Shown one piece after another: positions 31,295 to 39,954 of a stretch of DNA of 39,954 nucleotides. Numbering within the stretch: the first letter of the stretch is position 1; each line of letters begins with the position of its first letter. The stretch is from Spirogloea muscicola (lineage: Eukaryota > Streptophyta > Zygnematophyceae > Spirogloeales > Spirogloeaceae). The stretch covers positions 824,739 to 864,692 of the forward strand of contig WELB01000032.1 of NCBI GenBank assembly GCA_009602725.1, written 5' to 3'. Both the position numbers and the translations under genes were made by a program. A model generated the notes under the pieces. That model was given only the letters and a program-made list of their open reading frames with translations, was not told the origin of the DNA and searched no databases.

Positions 31295-31662
31295 GAAAGA
31301 AAGAAGAAAGTGCTCGCCCATAGAGAAGAAGGGCTGGCAAAGCCAGCCCAAAAAGAATGGACACTGTCCAGAGCCAAAGAAAGAGGTGCCGATAAAGGAA
31401 TACACAACAAAACACGATACGATGCAGTGGGAAGCTCAGTTGTCCATTCTTTTTGGGCTGGCTTTGCCAGCCCCTCTTCTCTATGGGCAAGCGCTTTCTT
31501 CTTCCAGTACCCGCGAGTGAGCAACATCAAGTCAGAGTAGCTCGCTGCAGGGAAAGAGGCACTCCGCCGAGACCCAGAGGCAGCAGCCATAGCACGGCCT
31601 GCTCGCGTGTGGACGGCGTAGGCAAGGGAGCGTTGGAACGAGACCGACAGGCGCATTCGTCA
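31295..31662 (-). mobile_element. R2-like retroelement 3' fragment interrupted by a module
   Basis: The minus strand encodes MRLSVSFQRSLAYAV...SYSDLMLLTRGY, then is broken at the stop codon by the insert at 31441-31504. It continues with a 3' UTR and terminal hairpin GGGCTGGCAAAGCCAGCCC (31331-31349) and a CTTTCTTC-type tail to about 31295. Confidence 0.8.
31441..31504 (+). mobile_element. 64-bp short mobile module inserted in a stop codon
   Basis: The insert begins TGTCCATTCTTTTTGGGCTG, contains the perfect hairpin at 31455-31473 and ends CTTTCTTCTTC. CAGT flanks it on both sides (31437-31440 and 31505-31508). The uninterrupted site, GGAAGCTCAGTACCCGCGAG, exists near 32208. The insertion separates the Tyr codon from its TGA, so the frame reads through into module sequence. 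Confidence 0.82.
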
Positions 31663-31682
31663 TTGGTGGCCCCTTCAACCTC

Positions 31683-31890
31683 CTGCGTGCACGCAGAGCC
31701 CTCGCTGCTGCCTCTGGCTCTGGCCAGGAGACCCGCTTCCAGGAACCCAGTCTCTCTGACCCAAGGCTGCTTAGCAGGGGTTACTAAGTGCTTTGTAGCT
31801 GCTTCGTACTTCCCCTGGCCCCTTCTCGTCCTTTGTTCATTCTTTTTTGGTTCCAGCCCCTATCCTCAAAGGGCGAACCCCTTCATCTTT
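31683..31890 (+). mobile_element. R2-like retroelement, 3' end fragment
   Basis: The plus strand ends FQEPSLSDPRLLSRGY-stop (stop near 31793). Its UTR matches that of the 8275-12490 element (CTGGCCCCTTCTCGT, then CCAGCCCCTATCCTC), so it belongs to the same subfamily. Confidence 0.7.
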
Positions 31891-31899
31891 GTCAATTTC

Positions 31900-32065
31900 T
31901 TCCGGGCTGGCTTCTCACAGCCCTTGCTCCCATTGGGAGAGTAAGAAGAAGGAATGGCTCTCCCAATGGGGGCAAGGGCTGTGAAAAGAGAAACGCGCGG
32001 CCAGATTGACTGGTGGCTGTAAGAGGCCAGCCCAAAGGAATGGACAAGGTCTGAAGGAGCCGCAT
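31900..32065. repeat. Short modules facing each other
   Basis: A plus-strand module (TTCCGGGCTGGCTTCTCACA then CCCATTGGGAGAG, about 31897-31945) meets minus-strand modules (CTCTCCCAATGGGGGCAAGG at 31957; GACTGGTGGCTGTAAGAGGCC at 32009). The shared blocks form an inverted repeat centred near 31948. Confidence 0.7.
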
Positions 32066-32074
32066 GGCGCAGAA

Positions 32075-32245
32075 AGAAGAAAATGCTCGCCCATAGAGAA
32101 GAGGGGCTGGCAAAGCCAGCCCAAAAAGAATGGACAATGACCAAAGCCAAAGAAAGAGGAGCCGAAAAAAGGAGTACAGTACAAAACACGACACGATGCA
32201 GAGGGAAGCTCAGTACCCGCGAGTGAGCAACATCAAGTCAGAAGT
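32075..32245 (-). mobile_element. R2-like retroelement, 3' end remnant
   Basis: The minus strand carries only SDLMLLTRGY-stop plus UTR and terminal hairpin (32104-32122). Near 32208 it preserves the empty site used to date the insert at 31441. Confidence 0.75.
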
Positions 32246-32254
32246 TGGGAGAGC

Positions 32255-32345
32255 CACTTCTTCTCACTTAAAAGGCCGTGGAGAAGAAGGCATTGCTCGG
32301 TCACAGAGGGTGGGGGCTGGGAAAGGCCAGCCCAAGAAGAAGAAA
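32255..32345 (-). repeat. Short module, minus orientation
   Basis: GGGGGCTGGGAAAGGCCAGCCC core, preceded on the plus strand by GGAGAAGAAGGCATTGCTCGG. Confidence 0.6.
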
Positions 32346-32349
32346 TTGC

Positions 32350-33170
32350 TCACCCATAGAAAAAGAGGAGATTCTTGTATTTGAAACGAAGGAAGGTCAA
32401 ATGGCCAAGTACAAAGGCAAGCACATATAAAGACCTACATAACCTACAGCAGATTGACCCGCTCAGTAACACGGGTCAAAACATAAAGGTCGCTAACCGA
32501 TGCCTGACTACTAGATGGCAGATACGAAGCCCTTATGCCACCAACTAGAGCTCGCCCAGCTTTCTGGTGCAAAGCATTAGCCTGACACGCTGCAAACAGA
32601 CCGAAACTCGTGGTCGCAAGAACGACAGATTTGCTGGCATCAAGCCCATCTTAGCCGGGAACACATCTGCATGTTGTGTGTAGCCTAGGTTGGCAATATT
32701 TTGAAGGAGTGTGGAAACGAGGACCTATGCAGCCAAAAATGTCGACTGCAGCTGGCAGGAGCTGATCGCAGTGGGGTTAATCGGAGTAGTGCTGCAGCTT
32801 TCTTTGTTCGGCCCCACCCACTGCTTGGCCAGCGATGTCCGTCGATGCTGGAATATTATAGGCCTCCGTAACAACAACATCGACCAAGGCCCGTGGTCCT
32901 CCACCAGGTTGCACGCCCACAATGTCAAGTGTGCGGCGATGATGACGTCCCTGGGCATCCGTGGTGATAGGCATAATGTTGTTCACTTCCACGACCGCAC
33001 GGTACCCGGCGTCGTGCATCAAACCCGCCAGGGCATCGCGAAGGAGGTTGTGGATGCCCACCACTTTCAGTGGGGCATCGCAGCATCTGAGTGGCGAGCT
33101 CAGCACCCTCTGCACGGAAGCGCACTCACACTGGCGCACCCCAATCAGGCAGTCAGGTGGTAGGCCGAGG
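32350..33170 (-). mobile_element. R2-like retroelement fragment, divergent subfamily, copy 1
   Basis: The minus strand encodes the knuckle (CLIGVRQCECASVQ...C), HNLLRDALAGLMHDAGY, RRTLDIVGVQPGG and ALVDVVVTEAY, then degenerates by frameshift toward the C-terminus, where the tag has become VLTRVTE. The UTR contains GGCCATTTGACC. It is a direct repeat of the next copy and differs mainly by point changes. Confidence 0.8.
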
Positions 33171-33184
33171 AAGAAGAAGAGGAA

Positions 33185-33833
33185 AAGATTTTGTGTATTT
33201 GAAACAAACGAAGGCCAAATGGCCAAGTACAAAGGCACGCACATCTTAAGACCAACATAACCTACACTAGATTGACCCGCTCAGAAACCACGGGTCAAAA
33301 CATAAAGGTCGCTAACCGATGCCTGGATACTAGATGGCAGATACGAAGCCCTTCTGCTACCAACTAGAGCTCGCCCAGCTTTCTGGTGCAAAGCATTAGC
33401 CTGAGCACGCTGCAAACAGGCCGAAACTCGTCGTCGCAACAACGACAGATAAGCAGCTGGCAAGCCCATCTCAGCCGGGAACACATCTGCATGTCGTGTG
33501 TAGCCTAGATTGGCTATGTTTTGAAGGAGAGTAAGGAAACGAGGACCTAAGCAGCCAAAGATGTCGATTGCTGCTGGCAAGAGCTGATCACATCGGGGGT
33601 AATCGGAGTAGTGCTGCAACTTTCTTTGTTCAGCACTGCCCACTGCGTGGCCAGCGATGTGTGTCGATGCTGGACCTTTATAGGCCTCCGTAACCGCAAT
33701 ATCGACCAAAGCCCTTGGTCCTCCACCAGGTTGCACGCCCAAAATGTCAAGCGTGCGGCGATGATGACGTCCCTGGGCATCCGTGGTGATAGGCATGATG
33801 TTGTTCACTTCCACGACCGCACGGTACCCGGCG
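33185..33833 (-). mobile_element. R2-like retroelement fragment, divergent subfamily, copy 2
   Basis: The minus strand is open for 177 codons: VEVNNIMPITTDAQGRHHRR, TLDILGVQPGGGPRALVDIA, through to SDLYVLTRGF-stop at 33281. It is truncated at 33833, earlier than copy 1. The UTR holds the palindrome GGCCATTTGGCC and ends in CTCTTCTTCTTC against copy 1. Confidence 0.82.
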
Positions 33834-33931
33834 TCACCACAGACTGGATCACCTCACACGCCGTGGCCAGCGCCTTCAGCATCAGCTCCGAGGCCTTTCA
33901 TACGTCGCTTCAACTCGTCCTCGGGAAGGAA

Positions 33932-34068
33932 GCCAGGGAAGCGCTAAGCAAAACAAGCACAACAAGAATCAAAGCAGCTATGTATTACTCAGTAACCCCT
34001 GCTAAGCAGACTCAGGTCAGAGAAGCTAGGCTCCTGGAAGTTGGTCCCCTGGCCAGAGCCAGAGGCAG
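33932..34068 (-). mobile_element. R2-like retroelement, 3' end fragment, empty site
   Basis: The minus strand ends SDLSLLSRGY-stop. The UTR has the uninterrupted AAACAAGCACAACAAG, the pre-insertion state of 8371-8453. The roughly 100 bp to its left (33834-33931) is unidentified. Confidence 0.75.
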
Positions 34069-34195
34069 AAGAGCTCCTGGCGTGGCACGATGCAGCCGTG
34101 GCAGCTTTGGCAGCCAACCGCGGCGATGCACGGGCAGCGCCCGCCAGGGCCGCCAACGTCCGCTGGGCTCTACGTTTTGGTCACAGCCGCTCTGT
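34066..34195 (+). mobile_element. R2-like retroelement, pre-RT fragment
   Basis: The plus strand reads ELLAWHDAAVAALAANRGDA...RWALRFGHS, matching the pre-RT region of the near-full-length copy (EELLARHDAAVAASAANRGG). An internal piece without 3' end, so it probably arose by rearrangement rather than direct insertion. Confidence 0.7.
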
Positions 34196-34234
34196 GGTGG
34201 GAGTGCTGATATTGAAAGAGCGGCTGTAAAAGAA

Positions 34235-34430
34235 GAGAGGGCTCGCCCACTGTGGATAGGGGCTATAAAGCCAGCCAGCCCAGAAGCCAAGCCAGCCCAG
34301 AAGGAACAAAGTACGAGAAGCGGCCAGGGGGAAGCGCTAAGAAAAACAAGCACAACAAGATACAAAGCAGCTACGTACAGCTCAGTAACCCCTGCTAAGC
34401 AGCCTCAGGTCGGAGAAGCTAGGCTCAGTT
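34235..34430 (-). mobile_element. R2-like retroelement, 3' end remnant, second empty site
   Basis: The minus strand keeps SDLRLLSRGY-stop, the AAACAAGCACAACAAG junction (near 34340) and the module tail to about 34235. Confidence 0.7.
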
Positions 34431-34434
34431 GAAA

Positions 34435-34700
34435 GCCAGCCAGATGCATACAGGTGTTCTTGACGGAGCCACAGCCCAGGCAGACAGGGCGCTCTTAGTA
34501 CCCGCGGGTCAGCAGTAAGAAGTCAGATGAGCTGAGGGGAGGAAGAGCAACCCCGCTGCGCAAGCCAGAGGCTGCTGCAAGGGCGCGACTGGCGTGGCGA
34601 TGTAAAGGAAGCGCTTGAGAGCGCTGGAGGGACAGACAATCGCATGCGGTAGCAGGACACAAGACCCAAAGGCACCGAGCCTCCAGGAAGTGCTGCACCC
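34435..34700 (-). mobile_element. R2-like retroelement, 3' end fragment
   Basis: The minus strand is open for 67 codons to SDFLLLTRGY-stop (34495). Its UTR and tail are shared with 30905-31065. Confidence 0.7.
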
Positions 34701-34734
34701 CGCCGGGTGGTCCTTTTAGGTCACGCGGGTGAGC

Positions 34735-35926
34735 TGTCCAGGAGAAGCGCGGCCAAATTGACTGGTGGCTGGGAGAGGACAGCCCAAAGGAATGGACAAA
34801 GTCCGAAGGAGCCGGAGCCGCTAAGACTAAGACAGCAGCAAAGGGGACTCTTAGTAACCTCTAGTCAGTAGATGCAAGTCGGAATAACTAGCAGGCGGAT
34901 AGACGTCGCCCTGACGGAAGCGGGAGGCCGCTGCCAAAGAGCGGCCTGCGTGCAAGTGAACCTCGAAGGCAAGGGACCGCTGCAAAGAGATGGCCAAGCG
35001 CACCCGGAAGATCTGAGCGAGGGACCCGGCGACATTGAAGCCAGGTTGCTGGCTCTGCTGCCCGTGGCGGCGGGCCACTGCTCGCCGCGCACGGTGGTGA
35101 AGCAGGTCAAGCCATTTTGTGCCAAAGGCTCCGTGTACGTCGACGGCGAGTGGGACAAACTCGTCGCCCACGGGGTGATCCGAGTATATCCGTTCCTTTG
35201 CACCCGCCGCTTGGCGGACTGCGTAGCCCGCCTCCTCGACGAGCGTTTGGCGTTTCTGGAATCAAAGCAGTCGTGACAACGTCGGCAATGAGCCGAGGCC
35301 CCCCGCCAAGCGCGCTGGCAACGAGATCGGCGCGCCGGGTGTGGAGGCGGCCATCCGCCCCAGCGGTCAGAGACATGATGCTGGAAGTCTCGAGCACCAC
35401 CGTGTAACCGGCCTCGACAAAAACGCCGAACATGGCGTTCCGGAGCAGGTCGTGTGTGCCGGTCCGCTCCCCGCCCTGTGCGCACCTGATCATATGAGCT
35501 GCCAACGATGCCGCGTCTGCGCTGCGCTCGTCGCACTCGCACTGCTGTATTCCACCTAGGCAGGGTGGGTGGAGGCGGTGCACAGCCGTGCGGAATGCGT
35601 CGTCCGGCATCCGGAGCGCGTCGTGGATCGGCAGGGCTGACAACCAAGCTGCCGCCCCTGGTGAGGATGCCGAGAGCAGCCGCGCGCGCCTCCGGAGGTC
35701 GTCCGGAGGCAAAAGCCCCACCGCCGTGGTAAAGGAGGCCGCATCTACCTCCGCCATGTAGCGAGCTTGGGCCCGGAGGTCGGCCGTGCGGGCGAGGTGC
35801 GCGAACGGGACGGCCCGTGGCACCAGGGCGGGGTGGTCCGCAAGCAGCGCATCCCGGGCGGAGCGGAGAGCCGCCTGGAATGGCAACGTCCCGGTCTCCG
35901 CGTCCGCTGCCGCCTGCTCCGGCCGA
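34735..35926 (-). mobile_element. R2-like retroelement, knuckle and endonuclease fragment
   Basis: The minus strand encodes PFQAALRSARDALL, ...ALPIHDALRMPDDAF, the knuckle (CECDERSADAASLAAHMIRC), THDLLRNAMFGVFVEAGY, TRRADLVASALGGGPRLIAD and, after a frameshift near 35250, the tail to SDLHLLTRGY-stop at about 34854. It ends in a module (34740-34820). Truncated upstream, head to head with the next copy. Confidence 0.8.
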
Positions 35927-36280
35927 CGCTAAGGAGCGCAAGTACTCGGATCACCCGGTAGGCGACGAGTTTATCCCACTCGCCGTCGACGTACACGCCG
36001 CCTTTGGCGCCAAATGGCTGGACCTACCTCACCGCCTTGCGCGGCGAGCAGCGGCCCGCCGCCACGGGCAGCAGAGCGAGCAGCCTGGCTTCCATGTCGC
36101 CGGGTCCCTCGCCCAAGTTTTCCGGATGCGCCTGGCCGTCTCTTTGCAGCGGTCGCTAGCTTTTGCGGTCCACTTGCGCAGGCCGCGCTCTGGCGGCGGC
36201 CTCCGGCTTCCGTCAGGGCGACGTCTTTCCGCCTGCTAGCTACTCAGATTTGCATCTACTGACGAGAGGTTACTGAGAGT
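35927..36280 (+). mobile_element. R2-like retroelement, 3' end fragment
   Basis: The plus strand starts at AKERKYSDHPVGDEF and runs to SDLHLLTRGY-stop near 36272, with a frameshift near 36178. It is the same subfamily as the copy on its left, in opposite orientation. Confidence 0.78.
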
Positions 36281-36334
36281 TCGCTTACTGCTGTCTCAGT
36301 CCTTACTGGACTGAGATAGAGCACTCCGACTCCT

Positions 36335-36401
36335 TCAGACCTTGTCCATTCTTTTGGGCTGGCCTCCACCAGCCACCAGTTACTCTGGCCGCGCTTGCTC
36401 C
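36335..36401 (+). repeat. Short module with GGCCGCGC tail variant
   Basis: CCTTGTCCATTCTTTTGGGC, then TGGCCTCCACCAGCCACC, then AGTTACTCTGGCCGCGCTTG. It abuts the next retroelement fragment directly. Confidence 0.75.
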
Positions 36402-37160
36402 CGGAGGCGACCCCCATGCCGGATGAAACGCTGGGCCACCGAAGCCGCAACCTGCGCCCAACTCCCCAGGTGTGCTGCCCGGCAGGCGCGAGCCAGCGGA
36501 CGGCAGCCCAGCCACCGCGGCTCACAGGCAGGGAGGCCTGGTGAAATGCAGCCGGCGTCTCCAGGAAGGCCGGGTGTTGGACCAGGGCCGCTGTGCTGGC
36601 CAGGACACCTGCATCAAAGGTTGCATAGGCGGCCTGCGCCGCCGGGGAGGCGGGGAGGGCTCGAACCAGGTACAGGGGACGTTGGGCAATGCTGCGGGTC
36701 AGCATGCGAGCGCCAGCTGCATATCGTGCAGCTCAGGGGGGCGGGCCGCCGGCTTGAGGTGCTCCTGCAGCTTGCCGCGCAGCTGCTCGTACACGAAGGC
36801 AGGTGAGCCCAATGGTACCCCGAGGAGTGTGAGGCCCCCCGGCTGGTGTCTGACAGCCGGAGTACAGGCGGAGGAGGGCTGGCGAGCCCTGTGGGGACCA
36901 AGCGCTACACTTCGACGCTCGGATGTCCAGGCCGATCTCCTGCAGCTGCTCCTCGAGGGTGGCAAAGGCAGCCAGGACCTCATCTGGTTGCCCGACCAGG
37001 GTGGTGTCGTCCGCATACGTGGGCATGAGGACGCCCGGGTGAGCAGCTGCCGTGGCCTTCAGGGCGCGGTCGTGGGCCAGCGCGTAGAAAAACCCCGCCA
37101 GCGGGTCCCCCCTGACGCGTGCCCGTGGAAGACTGGAGGACCTCCACCCCTCTGGTTCAA
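36402..37160 (-). mobile_element. R2-like retroelement, internal RT fragment
   Basis: The minus strand encodes the second half of the reverse transcriptase: EVLQSSTGT, then (one-base insertion) GDPLAGFFYALAHDRALKAT, PTYADDTTLVGQPDE and KCSAWSPQGSP, then thumb-region sequence to about 36405. It has no endonuclease and no 3' tail. Confidence 0.8.
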
Positions 37161-37164
37161 TGCC

Positions 37165-39525
37165 GCCATAGGAGATCACCAGGGCGGTCCAGGCCCTGGA
37201 CGACTCGGTGCTGGCGCCAACCAACGCAGCCACACGGGCGGCCCTGGAGTCCCTGCACCCTGAGGCTCGCTCCCCCCTGCCCCCGTGGCTGGCCACCTTT
37301 GCACCGCCGGAGGAGGTGGCCTCCGACGCCGACGCTCTTCGGCAGGCCCTGCAGAGCAGCCGTCACGCAGCCGCTGGAGGTCCTTCCCACATGCTCACCG
37401 AGCATCTTCGGAAGCTCTTCCTGGAGGGAGACCCAACCGACTTCCAGGCACTCCACCAGGTGTGCCAGCTCCTTGCTCGCGACCAGGTCCCGGCCAGCAT
37501 TCGCGGCGTCATCTGCATCAGCACGCTGCTGGCCCTCAGCAAGTCCAATGGGGGGTCCAGGCCCATTGCCTTTGGCGAAGTGCTTACCGCCTGGTGGGGC
37601 GCGCGCTATGGCAAGAGCACGCGGGGCTGGCCCAGGCACACCTGGCGGCCCATCAGTTCGGCGCGGGGCTGCGGAGCAGCGGTGAGGCGGTCGTGCACAG
37701 AGTACGTGCTGCCCTGGACCTGAACTCCGGATGGATGGCCATTGCGGTAGATGTCCAGAATGCATTCAACAGTGCAGACCAGGATATCATCGCAGAGGAG
37801 CTGCGGGCGGCTTTCTCCAGCCTCCTAAACTTCTTCAGGCTGGGCTACGGTCAGCCAAGCGACTTGCTGTGGCGGACAGGGAGCGGTGAAGTGGAGGTCC
37901 TCCATTCCTCCACAGGCGCACGCCAAGGGGATCCGCTGGCGGGGCTCTACTACGCGCTGGCACACAACCGTGCGCTGCTGGCAACGGTCGCGGCTCACCC
38001 AGGCGTCCTCGTCCCCACGTACGCGGATGACAACACGCTGGTGGGGCCGCCAGACGACGTCGTGGCAGCCTTCGCTGCCCTCGAGGGGCAGCTGGGCGCG
38101 ATCGGCCTGGGCATCCGTCCTGCTAAGTGCAGTGCTTGGTCTCCTCGGGGCCTGCCAGCCCACCTGTGTCTGCCCTCGGGCTGCCAGAAACCAGCCGGGG
38201 GCCTCACCCTCCTGGGCGCCCCTTAAGGCTCCCCAGCCTTTGTGGTGGAGCAGCTCCAGGTGCGGCTGCTGGACCACCTCCGGTCGGCAGACCGCCTCCA
38301 CACGCTGCAAGACATGCAGCTGGCGACCGCAATGCTGACTCGATGCATTGCCCAGCGTCCGCACTACTTGGCCCGCGTCCTCCCTCCCTCCCCGGGAGCA
38401 GCAGCAGCATATCAGCAGCCGCATTCCCGGCGGCGTATGTAGAATTCGACCGGCATTTCTGGCGAGCGCGGCCACCCTCCTCCAGCACCCCGGTTTCCTC
38501 ACCACGCCAGCCGCGCTGCTCAAGGCTAGCCTGCCTGTTAGCCGCGGCGGCCTGGGCTGCCGCCCAGTTGCCCGCGCCTGTGAGGCCGCCTACCTGGGCA
38601 GCTGTGCTCAGGTCGCCACCACCGTCTCCAGGGCGCGGTTGCCGTTTCCAAGTTCATGGCAACCGCGCCCTGGAGAGGGTGGTAGTTGAAGTGGAGATCG
38701 GCCAGCTGCCTTTCCAGGCTGCCCTCCGCTCTGCTCGCGACGGGCTCCTGACGGTCCACCCCAACTTGGCGGAGCAGGCCGTCCCTTTCCTCCACTTCGC
38801 CCACACATCTCTGACCTGCGTGCCCAGGCACGCCACACGGCGTGAGTGGAGAAGGCGGCTTTTGGCCAGGTGGTGGAGCCAGCTCCATACCCGACACGCC
38901 GACCTGGTCGCCATCTCGCTCGGCGGCGGTCCCCGCATCATCGCCGACGTGGTGACTACTGACTGCGTGGACTCCGCCAATCTCATCAGATCGGCAACGA
39001 CTGCAGGGCACGAGGTCGGCCTGGCGGCCCGGGGCAAAAAGTGCAAATACGCCGATCACCCAGTTGGTGATAAATTCACGGCCCTGGCGACCGACGTACA
39101 CGGGGCTTTCGGCAGCCGCTGGCTGCATCTCCTCTAGCGGCTTGCCCGTCAGGCCATTGATCGGCGGCCAGGTCTGCCAGGGGCGATGCCCGGCTTCAAT
39201 GCCGCCGGTTCGCTCGCCCAGATATTCCGCATGGGCATGGCATTCTCGTTTCAACACTCCCTAGCCCACGCCGTCCACACGCGAGCAGGCCGTGCTACGG
39301 CTGCTGCCTCTGGGTCTCGGCGGAGTGCCTCTTTCCCTGCAGCGAGCTACTCTGACTTGATGTTGCTCACTCGCGGGTACTGACTGAGCTTCCCTCTGCA
39401 TCATCTCGTGTTCTGTAGTGTAGACCTTTTTCGGCACCTTGTTCTTTGGCTGTGGACATTGTTCATACTTTTCTGGGCTGGCTTTGCCAGCCCCCCTTCT
39501 CTCAGGGCGAGCACTTTCTTCAAAT
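37165..39525 (+). mobile_element. R2-like retroelement, RT to 3' end, broken
   Basis: The plus strand runs from AVQALDDSVLAPTNAA through the reverse transcriptase (SNGGSRPIAFGEVL, IAVDVQNAFNSADQ, ARQGDPLAGLYYALAHNRAL, PTYADDNTLVGPPDD) to the endonuclease (TRHADLVAISLGGGPRIIAD) and SDLMLLTRGY-stop at 39381-39383. Frame changes occur near 37590 and 38430-38840, and in-frame stops at 38224 (TAA) and 39134 (TAG), so it is dead. The knuckle region is deleted near 38840. The 3' tail has the perfect hairpin at 39475-39493 and ends GGGCGAGCACTTTCTTC. Confidence 0.85.
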
Positions 39526-39534
39526 AATGCAGAC

Positions 39535-39610
39535 GGATGCTCAGTATCCACGAGTGAGCAATAAATAGCAAGTCAGAAAAGAAAAGCGTCGCCCTGGCGA
39601 AACAAGAAAT
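39535..39610 (-). mobile_element. R2-like retroelement, C-terminal remnant
   Basis: The minus strand keeps a damaged tag: TCTGACTTG, a 7-bp insertion CTATTTA, then TTGCTCACTCGTGGATACTGA. The plus-strand copy on its left ends inside this fragment's UTR. Confidence 0.55.

Positions 39611-39954
<344 letters not shown>

Noticed and set aside
37165-39525. Active retrotransposon
   Set aside because: Several frameshifts, in-frame stops at 38224 and 39134 and loss of the knuckle region.
36402-39525. Twin-priming 5' inversion of a single retroelement insertion
   Set aside because: The inverted piece lies downstream of, not upstream of, the start of the sense piece in element order.

Overview
This window is nuclear DNA from a photosynthetic eukaryote, most likely a chlorophyte green alga. 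The clues are GT-AG introns in every recognisable gene, plant-type CCCTAAA telomere repeats, an organelle-type RlmH methyltransferase resembling that of plants, a CHASE hybrid histidine kinase like the plant cytokinin receptors, and GC-rich coding sequence. Genus and species cannot be told from the sequence. Both ends are T homopolymers of nearly equal length (121 and 122 nt), so the window may be one whole assembled contig. Single ambiguous bases lie at 8007, 12860, 23966 and 25849.

Four host genes could be rebuilt exon by exon with consistent reading phases. They are a divergent short-chain dehydrogenase/reductase (minus, 3158-5071, 6 exons, 270 aa), an RlmH-type rRNA methyltransferase (minus, 6309-7827, 5 exons, 253 aa), a CHASE-domain hybrid histidine kinase (plus, 13773-20008, 15 exons, 1197 aa) and a papain-family cysteine protease fused to EGF-like, LysM and Kazal-like modules (plus, 25839-29320, 7 exons, about 790 aa, 5' end uncertain). 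They do not form an operon or obvious pathway. The kinase and the protease are both likely surface or secretory proteins, the kinase for signalling and the protease possibly for binding cell-wall glycans.

Most of the rest is a retrotransposon graveyard. About twenty fragments in both orientations belong to one superfamily of non-LTR elements with a restriction-like endonuclease (R2-like). They have N-terminal zinc fingers, a reverse transcriptase with an (F/Y)ADD box, a CCHC-like knuckle and a PD-(D/E)XK-like endonuclease, and most end in a shared C-terminal tag (SDxxLLTRGY or close variants). The most complete copy is on the minus strand at about 8275-12490. A second, broken one is on the plus strand at about 37165-39525. 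The densest block is 30.9-39.6 kb.

Overlaid on these is a family of very short repeats of roughly 60-130 bp. Their core is GGGCTGGC...GCCAGCCC (or ...ACAGCC), followed by a tail rich in CTT. The same module ends the 3' UTR of the retroelements. Two inserts of 64-67 bp can be seen as filled sites next to empty paralogous sites within this window, so the module itself has moved. This tiny mobile 3'-tail module and the protease-EGF-LysM-Kazal fusion are the two most interesting things in the window.
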